Source of the DNA: Clostridia bacterium | GTDB lineage: Bacteria > Bacillota > Clostridia > Christensenellales > CAG-917 | Reading direction: 5' to 3' | DNA: 64,000 nt | Assembly: GCA_017553325.1 (NCBI GenBank) | Contig: JAFZMH010000002.1 | Coordinates: 1-64,000 of the forward strand | In this document: positions 27,188-36,112 of the stretch, piece by piece | How the letters are laid out: every line of letters starts with the position of its first letter | Position numbering within the stretch: position 1 is the stretch's first letter | Program-made: the position numbers and the translations under genes | Notes under the pieces: generated by a model | Database searches by the model: none | The model's input: only the letters and a program-made list of their open reading frames with translations | Told to the model about the DNA's origin: nothing

Positions 27188-27843
27188 AAATTACTGCGGC
27201 AACAAAAATAACGATTGCGAGAATCGTGCTCATTTTCCCGACGGTGGCGATGTATATCGTGAGCCAAATGGTGAACGTAAATCACGACGTATACGTGGCG
27301 CTTACGGTGGTGGCGGCGGTACTGCTCGCACTCTGTCTTGCAACGGACATTGTGGATGGGGCGGTGGCGCGAAAGACGCATACGGTGTCCGATTTCGGCA
27401 AATTTCTCGACCCGCTAGCGGACAAGGTCGCGATAGTCGTCGTGCTCTTTCTCATCATATTCTTCAACCGTGGGCTCGATTGCGGGGGGAAGTTTGCCGC
27501 AAACCCGCTCATCATAACCTTGCTTGCGGGCATTATGATGTCGAGAGAACTCATCATAGGCATTTTCCGCGCTGTGGCGGCAAAGAAGAACATCGTGCTT
27601 GCCGCAGACATATTCGGCAAGGTCAAGACTGTGCTTTTGGATGTTGCGGTGGTGGCGCTCGTGCTTGCGCCTCTCCACGAAGCAATCGGCTGGATAGCCA
27701 CGATAGCCTACTATGCGGGCGCGTTCTTCACGGTGTTCAGCGGCGTCAATTATATGATAAAGAACAGGGCCGTGCTCTTTGAGAGCGGAAGCGCAGAGGA
27801 TGACGAAAAGCCGTTAGATGAGAGCAAAAAAACCGAGGAATAA
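27184..27843 (+). CDS. pgsA: CDP-diacylglycerol-glycerol-3-phosphate 3-phosphatidyltransferase PgsA
   Basis: A 219-residue integral membrane enzyme that makes phosphatidylglycerol phosphate. The CDP-alcohol phosphotransferase motif is complete: DIVDGAVARKTHTVSDFG, then KFLDPLADK, with all four Asp residues. About five or six hydrophobic helices are present. The C-terminal tail is acidic (SAEDDEKPLDESKK), longer than usual. It starts inside the rimO stop (ATGA) and is followed by an 8-bp hairpin and cinA. Confidence 0.95.
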   Translation: MKITAATKITIARIVLIFPTVAMYIVSQMVNVNHDVYVALTVVAAVLLALCLATDIVDGAVARKTHTVSDFGKFLDPLADKVAIVVVLFLIIFFNRGLDCGGKFAANPLIITLLAGIMMSRELIIGIFRAVAAKKNIVLAADIFGKVKTVLLDVAVVALVLAPLHEAIGWIATIAYYAGAFFTVFSGVNYMIKNRAVLFESGSAEDDEKPLDESKKTEE

Positions 27844-27859
27844 ATAACATAGTTATTTA
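27841..27859. repeat. Perfect 8-bp hairpin with ATA loop starting at the pgsA stop codon
   Basis: TAAATAAC-ATA-GTTATTTA. The left arm contains the pgsA stop codon. It lies 11 nt before the cinA-like ATG, in the place where a ribosome-binding site would be expected. Confidence 0.6.
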
Positions 27860-27870
27860 AAACTGAAAAT

Positions 27871-28569
27871 ATGTTCAAAGAGTGCGTCAAAATTTGCGGT
27901 TTAACCGCAGGGCAAATAGCAGAAAGCGTTGCACCGCTCAAGGGGTTGGGCGTAGATTTTGACGTAAAAGAGAATTGTCTCGACGCACTCGTCACGATGT
28001 CTTCGGACAGCGCGGACAGGACGACGTTCGAGACGGTGAAGAGCAAGGTCTACAACCTTTTCAGCGAGCAGGTGTATTGTTCGTTTGACGAGAGTTTGCA
28101 GAGCCTTGCGGGGAAACTCCTCAAGATGAACGGGAGGACTTTGGCGGTTGCGGAGAGCCTCACCGGAGGGGAGATATGCTCGCGCTTGACGGAGGTCGCG
28201 GGAATAAGCGAAAACTTCTTCGAGGGCGTCGTATGCTACAATCGCTCGTCCAAAATCAACCGTTTGGGAGTGACGAAGTCCTTACTCGGCGAGTACGGCG
28301 CAGTCAGCCGTGAAACCGCCTACGCAATGGTCGAAGGGCTCTTGAAACCGCCCGTAGACATAGGACTTGCGACGACGGGACTCGCAGGACCGACGGGGGA
28401 TGAAGGCAAACCCGTGGGACTCGTGTATATTGCGGTAGGCTCGGGCGATTTCATCACCGTTTTCGAGAAAAAATTGTCCGGTACGCGCAACGAAATAAGA
28501 AGAGCGGCGTCAAATCTCGCGCTGTTCTATCTCGTGAGATATTTGAGAGGCGACATTCTGATGTTGTGA
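27871..28569 (+). CDS. CinA-like protein lacking the N-terminal MoCF domain (nicotinamide-nucleotide amidase type)
   Basis: A 232-residue protein in the usual cinA position between pgsA and recA. Full CinA has about 410 residues. Here the N-terminal molybdopterin-binding-like domain is absent, a short middle domain remains (1-75), and the C-terminal amidase domain is intact (about 80-232, with LAVAESLTGGEICSRL, YNRSSKINRLGV and TTGLAGPTGDEGKPVGLVYIA). The C-terminal domain deamidates nicotinamide mononucleotide in other bacteria. No remnant of the missing domain fits in the short gap to pgsA, so the loss is old or the gene was always short. The ribosome-binding site is poor. Confidence 0.85.
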   Translation: MFKECVKICGLTAGQIAESVAPLKGLGVDFDVKENCLDALVTMSSDSADRTTFETVKSKVYNLFSEQVYCSFDESLQSLAGKLLKMNGRTLAVAESLTGGEICSRLTEVAGISENFFEGVVCYNRSSKINRLGVTKSLLGEYGAVSRETAYAMVEGLLKPPVDIGLATTGLAGPTGDEGKPVGLVYIAVGSGDFITVFEKKLSGTRNEIRRAASNLALFYLVRYLRGDILML

Positions 28570-28586
28570 AAAATCGCCAATATCGC

Positions 28587-28617
28587 ACCGAAAACGGTAC
28601 ATATACTGTGGTATTAT
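28587..28617 (+). promoter_or_regulatory. Probable recA promoter with palindromic site
   Basis: An extended -10 TGG-TATTAT at 28609-28617 with a poor -35. The palindrome ACCG-AAAA-CGGT at 28587-28598 covers the -35 region and has the four-base spacing of Gram-positive LexA sites, but not their GAAC/GTTC halves. SOS control is therefore possible, not shown. Confidence 0.45.
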
Positions 28618-28656
28618 ATGTTTGAAAATAATTTGGGAATATAAAGGAGAACAACT

Positions 28657-29667
28657 ATGGCAGACAAAAACACCGAAAAAACTTTCGACAAAGAACAAAG
28701 TTTGAAAGCCGCTCTTCAACAGATTGAAAAGGAGTTCGGCAAAGGCGCGATTATGCGCTTCGGCGATGAAAATATTCAACACGTAGAGGCAATATCGACG
28801 GGTTGCTTGACTCTCGACATCGCGCTCGGCATCGGCGGTATTCCAAAGGGAAGAATAGTCGAGATTTACGGACCTGAATCGTCAGGTAAGACGACGGTTG
28901 CGCTCCATTGCGTGGCGGAAGTTCAAAAGGCAGGCGGCACGGCGGCGTTCGTGGACGCAGAGCACGCGCTCGACCCCGTATACGCGGCAAAACTCGGCGT
29001 ACAACTCGAAAACCTCTATATTTCCCAACCGGACAACGGCGAACAGGCGCTCGACATCGTCGAGACGCTCGTCAGAAGCGCGGCAATCGACCTTATCGTC
29101 GTGGACTCCGTTGCTGCACTCACTCCGCAAGCGGAAATCGACGGAGATATGGGGGACAGCCACGTCGGTCTCCAAGCGCGTCTTATGTCGCAAGCGCTCC
29201 GCAAACTCACGGCTGTGACGTCCAAGAGCAAATGCACGATTATCTTCATAAACCAACTTCGTGAAAAGGTCGGCGTCGTATACGGAAACCCCGAGACGAC
29301 AACGGGTGGCAAAGCACTCAAATTTTATGCATCCGTCCGAATAGATATACGAAAAGCCGATGCTTTGAAGGATGGAAGCGACGTCGTCGGAAACCACGTC
29401 AAAGCCAAGATTGTCAAGAACAAAGTCGCCCCTCCGTTCAAGGTTGCAGAGTTTGACATTATGTACGGAAGCGGTATTTCAAACGCCGGTTGCGTGCTGG
29501 ACCTCGCAGTCGAAAAGGGCATAATTCAAAAGGGCGGAAGCTGGTTCAGCTACAACGACGAGAAGATCGGTCAGGGCAGAGACAGAGTGCTCGATTACTT
29601 CAAAAACAACCCCGATTTCTTTGAAGAAATCAATCGTCAGGTGAGAGAGGCATACGAGATTAAATAA
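28657..29667 (+). CDS. recA: Recombinase RecA
   Basis: A 336-residue ATP-dependent strand-exchange protein and SOS coprotease. Walker A is GPESSGKT (near 69-76), Walker B is [10 protein letters not shown], and DNA loop L2 contains [18 protein letters not shown]. The C-terminal domain is complete but short, without the long acidic tail of E. coli. AAAGGAG precedes the ATG. It follows pgsA-cinA as in many Bacillota and is followed by a strong terminator. Confidence 0.98.
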   Translation: MADKNTEKTFDKEQSLKAALQQIEKEFGKGAIMRFGDENIQHVEAISTGCLTLDIALGIGGIPKGRIVEIYGPESSGKTTVALHCVAEVQKAGGTAAFVDAEHALDPVYAAKLGVQLENLYISQPDNGEQALDIVETLVRSAAIDLIVVDSVAALTPQAEIDGDMGDSHVGLQARLMSQALRKLTAVTSKSKCTIIFINQLREKVGVVYGNPETTTGGKALKFYASVRIDIRKADALKDGSDVVGNHVKAKIVKNKVAPPFKVAEFDIMYGSGISNAGCVLDLAVEKGIIQKGGSWFSYNDEKIGQGRDRVLDYFKNNPDFFEEINRQVREAYEIK

Positions 29668-29744
29668 CGCTCGACTGTCAATTCTATCTGTCGAATTGCG
29701 TTTTAAAACGCCTTGACGGAAGAAAAAATTCAAAATACTTTTTT

Positions 29745-29773
29745 AATTGCCGTATTATACGGCAATTTTTTTT
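29745..29773 (+). terminator. Terminator after recA
   Basis: AATTGCCGTA-TTA-TACGGCAATT followed by a run of T. Confidence 0.92.
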
Positions 29774-29782
29774 GTCTCTTCG

Positions 29783-29811
29783 TTGACTTAATATAATAAA
29801 TAGTATATACT
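29783..29811 (+). promoter_or_regulatory. Sigma-A promoter and long leader for rny
   Basis: TTGACT, 17-bp spacer, TATACT. The -10 lies within the palindrome AATAGTATATACTATT. The leader to the rny ATG is about 157 nt, AT-rich, and I see no open frame or named RNA motif in it. Confidence 0.8.
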
Positions 29812-29974
29812 ATTAAAGACAAAACTATCATTTGAGAACTTAGTCATATATATATTTCGTTTGAATATCTTACTTTTGGGCGCAATTTGCAAGCGCATAC
29901 CGCCCACGTTGAAATTTTTTTGTATATGGTGCGGTTTTCAGGTTTGGTTTTGATTATATATATGGAGGACCGAG

Positions 29975-31594
29975 ATGGCCAGCAATTTTAACCTTTTGCT
30001 TGCTGCTCTTGGCGCCGGTGGAATAGCGGCAATCTCCGCAGTCGCAGCCCTTATCGTGGGCGCGGCGGTTGGATTTTTGATATACCGCATCTATTCTCAA
30101 AACAAAATCGGCAACGCAAAGCGAGAAGCGGCAAGAATTATCGAAGAAGCAAATCTCGAAGCAAAGACCATAAGAAAAGACGGCTTGCTCGAGGCAAAAG
30201 AAACGATGAACAAGATGCGCGTTGATTTCGAAAACGAAACCAAAGAGCGCAAGCAAGAATGGCAGAGGACGGAAAACCGTCTTGCACAAAAGGAATCGGC
30301 TCTCGACAAGAGAGAAGACTCACTCGACAAAAAGGACGCAACCCTCGACAAGAAGATTGAGGACGTCGAAAAGTCGCAGAAACAAATCGAAGAAACGAAA
30401 GAGCGCTTGAAAGGCATCGAAGAAGAACTTGGCAAGTCCCAAGAAAAGATGCAACAGGAACTCGAACGCGTCGCGGGTATGAGCAAGGAAGAAGCTTGCC
30501 AAGAACTCAAAGACGCACTCCTCGACAGCGTGAAACAGAGCGCGGTCAAGGACGCAAAAGATATTATTGCGCAAGCAAAAGAAAACGCTTTGAAAGAAGC
30601 GCAAAACATCGTCTCGGCGGCAATTCAACGTTGCGCAGCCGACCACGCGACAGAGAACACGGTTTCGGTTGTCGCGCTCCCGAACGACGAGATGAAGGGA
30701 AGAATCATCGGTCGTATGGGCAGAAACATCCGCGCACTCGAAAGCGCGACGGGCGTCGACCTCATCATCGACGACACTCCGGACGTCATAACTTTGTCAA
30801 GTTTTGACCCCGTACGCAGAGAGATTGCAAGACTTACGCTTGAAAAACTTATCACCGACGGACGTATTCATCCCGCTCGTATCGAGGAGATGGTCGACAA
30901 GGTGAGAAAGGAAGTCGAAGCGGGCATCAAGGAAGCAGGCGAAGAAGCCGCGTTTGAAGTCGGCGTACACGGACTGCATCCCGAAGTCATCAAGATTTTG
31001 GGCAGGCTCAAATACAGGACGAGCTATGGTCAAAACGTCTTGAAGCACTCGATTGAAGTCGCTTCGCTTGCGTCTATTATGGCGGCGGAACTCGGCGTCG
31101 ACCCCAAGGTCGCAAGACGCGCGGGACTCCTGCACGACATAGGCAAGGCGGTAGACCACGAACTCGAGGGAACTCACGTTCAACTCGGCGTGGACATCGT
31201 CAAAAAATATCGCGAATCAAACGACGTCATCCACGCGATTGCGGCGCACCACAACGACATCGAACCGAAGACTATCGACGCGGTGCTCGTTCAGGCGGCG
31301 GACGCAATATCCTCGGCACGTCCGGGCGCGAGACGCGAATCGCTTGAAAACTACGTCAAACGTATAGAAAAGCTTGAAGAAATCGCAAAGTCTTTTGACG
31401 GCGTCGAGCAGACGTTTGCGGTTCAGGCGGGACGTGAAATTCGCGTTATGGTCAAACCCGAGCAAGTCAACGACGCAAACCTCGTCTTCCTTGCGAAAGA
31501 CATCGCGGAAAAACTCGAAAACGAACTCGAATATCCGGGACAAATCAAGGTCAACGTTATTCGTGAAACTCGCAGCGTAGAGTACGCAAAATAA
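29975..31594 (+). CDS. rny: Ribonuclease Y
   Basis: A 539-residue membrane-anchored endoribonuclease that starts mRNA decay in Bacillota. The N-terminal helix lies at about 14-40. A long coiled coil (about 45-225) is very rich in Lys, Glu and Ala. The KH domain (about 230-290) contains [15 protein letters not shown], and the HD domain (about 350-445) has [13 protein letters not shown] and [12 protein letters not shown]. The length is typical. GGAGG precedes the ATG. It probably shares a transcript with efp, 30 nt downstream. Confidence 0.97.
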   Translation: MASNFNLLLAALGAGGIAAISAVAALIVGAAVGFLIYRIYSQNKIGNAKREAARIIEEANLEAKTIRKDGLLEAKETMNKMRVDFENETKERKQEWQRTENRLAQKESALDKREDSLDKKDATLDKKIEDVEKSQKQIEETKERLKGIEEELGKSQEKMQQELERVAGMSKEEACQELKDALLDSVKQSAVKDAKDIIAQAKENALKEAQNIVSAAIQRCAADHATENTVSVVALPNDEMKGRIIGRMGRNIRALESATGVDLIIDDTPDVITLSSFDPVRREIARLTLEKLITDGRIHPARIEEMVDKVRKEVEAGIKEAGEEAAFEVGVHGLHPEVIKILGRLKYRTSYGQNVLKHSIEVASLASIMAAELGVDPKVARRAGLLHDIGKAVDHELEGTHVQLGVDIVKKYRESNDVIHAIAAHHNDIEPKTIDAVLVQAADAISSARPGARRESLENYVKRIEKLEEIAKSFDGVEQTFAVQAGREIRVMVKPEQVNDANLVFLAKDIAEKLENELEYPGQIKVNVIRETRSVEYAK

Positions 31595-31624
31595 TCAAAA
31601 AATAAAACTTAGGAGAATAAAATT

Positions 31625-32191
31625 ATGGCACAAGTTATGGCTGGCGATTTGAGAAAAGGCGTGACCTTTCTCTATGATGGCAACAAGATTATGACGGTTG
31701 TCGATTTCTTGCACGTCAAACCGGGCAAGGGTGCGGCGTTCGTCCGTATGAAGATGAAAAACGTCGTCACGGGCGCTGTTCTCGAACAGACGTTCAACCC
31801 GACCGAAAAGTTTGAACTTGCTCACATCGACACGAGACAAATGGAATATCTCTATACGGACGGTGAGTTCTATTACTTCATGGACACGGAAACCTACGAG
31901 CAAATTCCGCTCAACAAGGACCAAGTCGAAGACGCGCTCAATTTCGTCAAAGAGAATATGCAAGTGACGGTCAAGTCCTTCCAAGGCACTCCGTTCTCCG
32001 TTGAACCGCCGAACTTTGTCGAACTCCTCATCACGATTTGCGAGCCGGCAGTCGCAGGCAACACCGCGACAAACGCAACGAAACCCGCAACCGTCGAGAC
32101 CGGTTATGAACTCCAAGTTCCTATGTTCGTCAACGAGGGCGATACGATTCGTATCGACACGAGAACCGGCGAGTATATGTCAAGAGTCTAA
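31625..32191 (+). CDS. efp: Elongation factor P
   Basis: A 188-residue translation factor that rescues ribosomes stalled at polyproline. The tip loop of domain I reads [15 protein letters not shown], with the Lys of PGKG at the position modified in other Bacillota. Domains II and III end in the conserved [22 protein letters not shown] precedes the ATG. Polyproline and Pro-rich stretches in this window (for example in the 850-residue protein at 50889) are plausible clients. Confidence 0.97.
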   Translation: MAQVMAGDLRKGVTFLYDGNKIMTVVDFLHVKPGKGAAFVRMKMKNVVTGAVLEQTFNPTEKFELAHIDTRQMEYLYTDGEFYYFMDTETYEQIPLNKDQVEDALNFVKENMQVTVKSFQGTPFSVEPPNFVELLITICEPAVAGNTATNATKPATVETGYELQVPMFVNEGDTIRIDTRTGEYMSRV

Positions 32192-32211
32192 CTCGAAATC
32201 AAAAACAAAGG

Positions 32212-32238
32212 CTCACTGCTTCGGCAGTGAGTTTTTTT
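32212..32238 (+). terminator. Terminator after efp
   Basis: CTCACTGC-TTCG-GCAGTGAG followed by seven T; a stable TTCG tetraloop. Confidence 0.93.
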
Positions 32239-32256
32239 GTCGTTTTTTGCGGTTTT

Positions 32257-32285
32257 GAATTTATGGTTTTCACCTTTCATAGAGT
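32257..32285 (+). promoter_or_regulatory. Sigma-E-like promoter of the spoIIIA operon
   Basis: GAATTTA, 14-bp spacer, CATAGAGT (7 of 8 to CATACANT). The -10 ends 6 nt before the spoIIIAA ATG. spoIIIA is a known mother-cell sigma-E operon in Bacillus, which supports the call. Confidence 0.65.
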
Positions 32286-32290
32286 TAAGT

Positions 32291-33142
32291 ATGTTGGAAG
32301 GACTAATCGAGGGGAGTATGGCGAGCGCGATACTCGGGGGAGTGAAAGAAACCGAACTCACCGAGCTTCGTATGCGCATAGGAAAGCCTCTCGTCGTACA
32401 AACGCTTTCCAACCGTTTTGCGGTAAAACCCAATGGAATGCCGTATATCGTGACCAAAAACGATATTGAAGAATTGATTGCAAAAGCCAGCAATTTTTCC
32501 GTATATTCCGTGGGCGACGAGATGAAAAAAGGCTATATCCCATACGGCAAATTCCGCATAGGAGTAGCGGGGGAAGGGGTGCTTGACGACGGCAAATTTT
32601 TGAGCGTAAAAAACGTCTCGTCGCTCGTCGTGCGCGTGCCTCATCAGGTCAAAACCGCCGCGGATTGCATAGCAAACGAGGTGCTAAACGCTCCGCTTTC
32701 CACTCTCGTCGTTTCTCCTCCGGCGGCAGGAAAGACGACTATGCTTCGAGAACTCGCAAGGCTCGCTTCCCGCCGATTTAACACGGTGATAATCGACGAG
32801 AGATACGAACTTGCCTCCTGTGTAGACGGCAAACCTCAGCTCGACGTTGGGGAAGCGGACGTCGTCTCAGGCGTGCCTAAAACTGTCGCCTACGAAAACT
32901 GCGTGCGCGCTTTAAACCCCGAAATCATAGTCACGGACGAGATATTCAAGGCGGAGGAAATAGACGCGGTCTGCGACATCGTACGGAGCGGAGTCAAGGT
33001 ATTTGCGTCTCTGCACGGGGATGATTTGGACAAACTCGAAAGTGACGAGAGGTTTGCAAAACTGTTTGAAACTTTCGATTTCGCCGTACTGCTCTCAAAG
33101 AAGGAGAGGGCGGGGACGGTGGTGGAGAGAAGAAGACTATGA
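32291..33142 (+). CDS. spoIIIAA: Stage III sporulation protein AA (secretion-type ATPase)
   Basis: A 283-residue cytosolic ATPase of the mother cell, similar to type II/IV secretion ATPases, thought to power or gate the SpoIIIA-SpoIIQ feeding channel. Walker A is PPAAGKTT, and VIIDERYEL and IIVTDEIFKAEE are further ATPase motifs. The N-terminal spacing to LRMRIGKPL equals that of Bacillus SpoIIIAA when translation begins at 32291. A second ATG at 32318 has a GAGGGG sequence upstream and remains possible. If 32291 is right the mRNA is essentially leaderless. It starts a complete eight-gene operon. Confidence 0.93.
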   Translation: MLEGLIEGSMASAILGGVKETELTELRMRIGKPLVVQTLSNRFAVKPNGMPYIVTKNDIEELIAKASNFSVYSVGDEMKKGYIPYGKFRIGVAGEGVLDDGKFLSVKNVSSLVVRVPHQVKTAADCIANEVLNAPLSTLVVSPPAAGKTTMLRELARLASRRFNTVIIDERYELASCVDGKPQLDVGEADVVSGVPKTVAYENCVRALNPEIIVTDEIFKAEEIDAVCDIVRSGVKVFASLHGDDLDKLESDERFAKLFETFDFAVLLSKKERAGTVVERRRL

Positions 33143-33618
33143 GCGGAGTTTTGAGGCTCATAGGCGGAGGGCTCATCGCGCTCGTATGCGCGTACGCGGG
33201 CGTGCTCGTGAAAAAACGCTATAAACTGCGAGAAAAATTCTATGCGGACTTGCGAGATTATTTTTTGTTTTTTGAGAGAGAGTTGACCTTCAAAAAAACT
33301 CCGCTCCCCGAGATAAACCGAAAGTATCTTGCGCAGTCGTCAGGCGAACTTTCGGCTTATTTGGACCCCGAACGAACGGGCAGGGGAGCAAAGTCCGAAC
33401 CGCTGTTTTTGAAGAAAGAGGAGAGGGCGCAGGTTGAAGAGGCGCTTAACGGGCTCGGCAAGAGCGCGTATCTCGAACAAGTCGCGTACGTCAAGCGGTG
33501 GCAGGCGGAATTCAAGGACAAGGCTGACAAGTGTCAAGCCGAGAATAAAAAGTATGGAGGAATGTATTTCAAACTGTGCGTACTCTTGGGCATCGCGCTT
33601 TTGATACTGCTGGCATGA
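33139..33618 (+). CDS. spoIIIAB: Stage III sporulation protein AB
   Basis: A 159-residue protein with an N-terminal helix (about 5-22) and a C-terminal helix (about 141-158) around a soluble, charged middle. It resembles GspF-like components and is expected to sit in the outer forespore membrane as part of the SpoIIIA complex. LREKFYADLRDYFLFFERELTFKKTPL is a recognisable SpoIIIAB segment. It overlaps spoIIIAA by four bases (ATGA). Confidence 0.92.
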   Translation: MSGVLRLIGGGLIALVCAYAGVLVKKRYKLREKFYADLRDYFLFFERELTFKKTPLPEINRKYLAQSSGELSAYLDPERTGRGAKSEPLFLKKEERAQVEEALNGLGKSAYLEQVAYVKRWQAEFKDKADKCQAENKKYGGMYFKLCVLLGIALLILLA

Positions 33619-33619
33619 T

Positions 33620-33817
33620 ATGGGAATAGACATAATTTTGAAGATTGCAGGCATTGGACTTCTCACCGCCGTAGTGTGCATCGTCCTCAAAAAAACAGAC
33701 CGCGACGAGATTGCGACTTTTGCCACTCTTGCGGGGATAATTTTGGTCGTAGTTTTACTAATCGATATGTTAAGCGGTCTATTTGACAACTTAAAGTCCC
33801 TTCTTGCGTTGTATTGA
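33620..33817 (+). CDS. spoIIIAC: Stage III sporulation protein AC
   Basis: A 65-residue protein of two hydrophobic helices (about 5-23 and 33-53) joined by LKKTDRDEIAT, as in all SpoIIIAC. It is a membrane component of the SpoIIIA channel. It starts two bases after the spoIIIAB stop. Confidence 0.93.
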   Translation: MGIDIILKIAGIGLLTAVVCIVLKKTDRDEIATFATLAGIILVVVLLIDMLSGLFDNLKSLLALY

Positions 33818-34203
33818 TGATTTTCAGGCTTGTGGGAATCGCCCTCGTTGGCGTCATAATCGTGCTCGTTTTAAGGACCGCGAAACCCGAATTTGCGGTG
33901 TTCGTGACGATTGCTACGGGCGTCGTTATGCTCGTGACTTTGATGAGTTCTTTGACGAACGTGATACTTGCTTTCGACGGTATCGTAGCAAAGAGCGGAG
34001 TGGACGAGGAAGTGTTTGCGGCGGTTTTGAAAATCATCGGCATCGGGTATCTCACGGAGTATTCTTCGTCGATAGCATGCGACGCGGGTTGCGCGTCCAT
34101 TGCGGAGAAATTGCAACTCGGCGGAAAGGTCGTCATTTTTTTGACGAGCATATCAATCGTCGCTTCGCTCGTCGATACGATTGCGCAACTCGTAAACTTA
34201 TGA
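33817..34203 (+). CDS. spoIIIAD: Stage III sporulation protein AD
   Basis: A 128-residue membrane protein homologous to SpoIIIAC with an extra helix pair. Helices lie at about 3-20, 27-48 and 100-127. The KIIGIGYLTEYSSSIACDAG segment is typical of the family. The ATG at 33817 shares its first base with the spoIIIAC stop (TGATG); a TTG one codon earlier is also possible. Confidence 0.92.
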   Translation: MIFRLVGIALVGVIIVLVLRTAKPEFAVFVTIATGVVMLVTLMSSLTNVILAFDGIVAKSGVDEEVFAAVLKIIGIGYLTEYSSSIACDAGCASIAEKLQLGGKVVIFLTSISIVASLVDTIAQLVNL

Positions 34204-35456
34204 AAAATTCGAGCGGGAAAACGAATACTGTTCGTCGGCGTTCTTTTCGCGGGACGTACGTCGTTTTGCTCGTCGTACTTCTTGCGGTTTTGATTTTTTG
34301 TTTTTTAGTCGATTTTGAAAACGTCGCCTACGCCGATTCGGGAAAGCAGACGAAGGAGAGCGTGGACGCAGACCTTTCAAAGGCAATCGAAGAAGTGATT
34401 GCCAGGCTGAATATAAATTCAATTCAAAATTTCATCGATTCACTCGGAGGGGAGGAGGCGGAGTTTTTGTCCGTCGGCAACGTTCGCGAGACGATAAAAG
34501 CGTTGACGAGCGGGGAGAGCGGAAACTTTTTCGAGAGGCTTTTCTCGCTTCTCGGGAGCACCGTCGGCAGGTATTTTCTTGCGTTTTTGCCGAGTTTTAT
34601 CACGATACTCATCATCTGCGTCTTGAAGAGTATGCTCACGGGGTTGACCGCAAATTTTCTCGACAACTCCACCACCGAGGTCGTGCACGTCGTGGTGTAC
34701 GCAGGGGTTATCGGAATACTCATGACGGGTGTAATAAAAATTCTCAGTAGCGTCGTCGGGGTGATTAACTCCCTTTCAAAGTTTGCGGAAGCGGTTTTTC
34801 CCGTGTTGCTCACTCTGCTTTCCGCGGTGGGCGGCACGACCACTGTCGCAGCATATACCCCCATGCTCGCCGTGCTTTCGGGCGGAATTATGTCGATAAT
34901 CACGAAAATCATAGTCCCGTCTTTTATCGCGGTGGTCGTGTTTTCGGTGGTCGGGAACCTGTCGAAAACCGTAAAACTCGAAAAACTCACTCATCTTATA
35001 AAGACCGCGTCGACTTGGCTCATCGGTGTAGTGTTCGGCTTGTTTGCGACGTTTCTTGCCGCGCAGGGAATAACGGGTGGAGTTGTCGACAAGTTTGGGT
35101 TTAACGTGGCAAAGTTCGCGCTCTCCGGATACGTCCCGATTTTGGGCGGATATTTGTCCGACGGTTTTGACCTTATTTCGGCTTCGGTGGTCATAGTCAA
35201 AAACGCTTTCGGCTATTTTGCCGCGATGACGCTCGTGGGAATAGTCGTTTTTCCGCTCCTCAATGTTATGGTTTTTTCGTTGACGCTCAGGTTTACCGCC
35301 GCGATAGTCGAACCGATAGGGGAGGAGAGAATCGCAAAACTTTTGCACACTCTCGCCGAAAATATGAACCTGCTGATAACCGCGCTCGCGGGAGTGGGGT
35401 TTCTGTTTTTCATAATGATTATGCTGATAATCGGCAGTTGCAATATGGGCGTATGA
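34200..35456 (+). CDS. spoIIIAE: Stage III sporulation protein AE
   Basis: A 418-residue polytopic protein with a signal-peptide-like N-terminus (about 19-44, ending NVAYADS), a soluble stretch, then about seven helices from residue 115. It is a core membrane component of the SpoIIIA apparatus. The start ATG at 34200 overlaps the spoIIIAD stop (ATGA) and is where family similarity begins. The same frame is open for another 132 codons upstream, but that part runs across spoIIIAD and has no SpoIIIAE character. Confidence 0.94.
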   Translation: MKNSSGKTNTVRRRSFRGTYVVLLVVLLAVLIFCFLVDFENVAYADSGKQTKESVDADLSKAIEEVIARLNINSIQNFIDSLGGEEAEFLSVGNVRETIKALTSGESGNFFERLFSLLGSTVGRYFLAFLPSFITILIICVLKSMLTGLTANFLDNSTTEVVHVVVYAGVIGILMTGVIKILSSVVGVINSLSKFAEAVFPVLLTLLSAVGGTTTVAAYTPMLAVLSGGIMSIITKIIVPSFIAVVVFSVVGNLSKTVKLEKLTHLIKTASTWLIGVVFGLFATFLAAQGITGGVVDKFGFNVAKFALSGYVPILGGYLSDGFDLISASVVIVKNAFGYFAAMTLVGIVVFPLLNVMVFSLTLRFTAAIVEPIGEERIAKLLHTLAENMNLLITALAGVGFLFFIMIMLIIGSCNMGV

Positions 35457-35498
35457 CGCAAGTGGAATATATGTCGCATGTGAAAAATAAGATTTTGT

Positions 35499-35960
35499 AT
35501 GCAAGGGTGGATAATCTCGATAGTCTGCGTAATCGTGCTCGGCGTACTGCTCGAAATAGTTCTGCCGAACGGCAAGATCGCAAAATACGTTAAGGGGGTT
35601 TTTTCTCTGCTCGTGATATTCGTAATCGTCAGCCCGTTGCCGAAACTTTTGAGAAGCGAGTGGAAGTTTGATTTTTCTTCCGCTTGGGCGAGTGTGAACG
35701 AAGGGTTCGTCAAGGAGACGAAGGATGAACGCACGAGAGAAAAAGAGGAGGAGACGAAGACGTATCTTGCTCTTTACGGGTTCGACTGCGAGGTTTCAAT
35801 CGAGCTCGGCGCGGACTACGGAATAAGCGAAATCGAGGTAATTGATTTTGGAAAAAGCGGAGACGTGACCGAAATTATCGACCTCGTTGCAAATCACCTG
35901 AACGTCGAAAAAAACAAGGTAAAATTTATTTTGAAGGAAAAGCGGGAGGCCGACGTTTGA
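35499..35960 (+). CDS. spoIIIAF: Stage III sporulation protein AF
   Basis: A 153-residue protein with two N-terminal helices (about 4-22 and 30-48, KYVKGVFSLLVIFVIVSPL) and a soluble C-terminal domain (about 95-153) of the ring-building-motif type. No ribosome-binding site is visible before the ATG at 35499, which lies 42 nt after spoIIIAE. Confidence 0.88.
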   Translation: MQGWIISIVCVIVLGVLLEIVLPNGKIAKYVKGVFSLLVIFVIVSPLPKLLRSEWKFDFSSAWASVNEGFVKETKDERTREKEEETKTYLALYGFDCEVSIELGADYGISEIEVIDFGKSGDVTEIIDLVANHLNVEKNKVKFILKEKREADV

Positions 35961-36046
35961 AAAACGGAAACGCACGCAATATCGGGTTCGCAAAAACCCT
36001 ACTGAACAGTGAATTATTGTTGAAAAAACGGGGCGGACGCGCATAT

Positions 36047-36100
36047 ATATTGTACGCGCGCACGCGCGCCCGTACAATATAATAACGCGCACGCGCGCGT
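36047..36100 (+). promoter_or_regulatory. Two alternating GC-rich hairpins before spoIIIAG
   Basis: ATATTGTACG / CGTACAATAT (36047-36056 with 36071-36080) encloses an inner CGCG stem. It is followed by ACGCGC-ACGC-GCGCGT at 36085-36100, ending one base before the GAGG ribosome-binding site. The tract is almost pure purine-pyrimidine alternation. The wider gap (35961-36112) holds no other gene. Confidence 0.6.
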
Positions 36101-36112
36101 GAGGAGCAAAAT

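Noticed and set aside
33804..34199. Open frame extending spoIIIAE 132 codons upstream across spoIIIAD
   Set aside because: The sequence is Arg- and Asp-rich without family similarity. spoIIIAD occupies the region in another frame, and the ATG at 34200 overlaps the spoIIIAD stop as expected for coupled genes.
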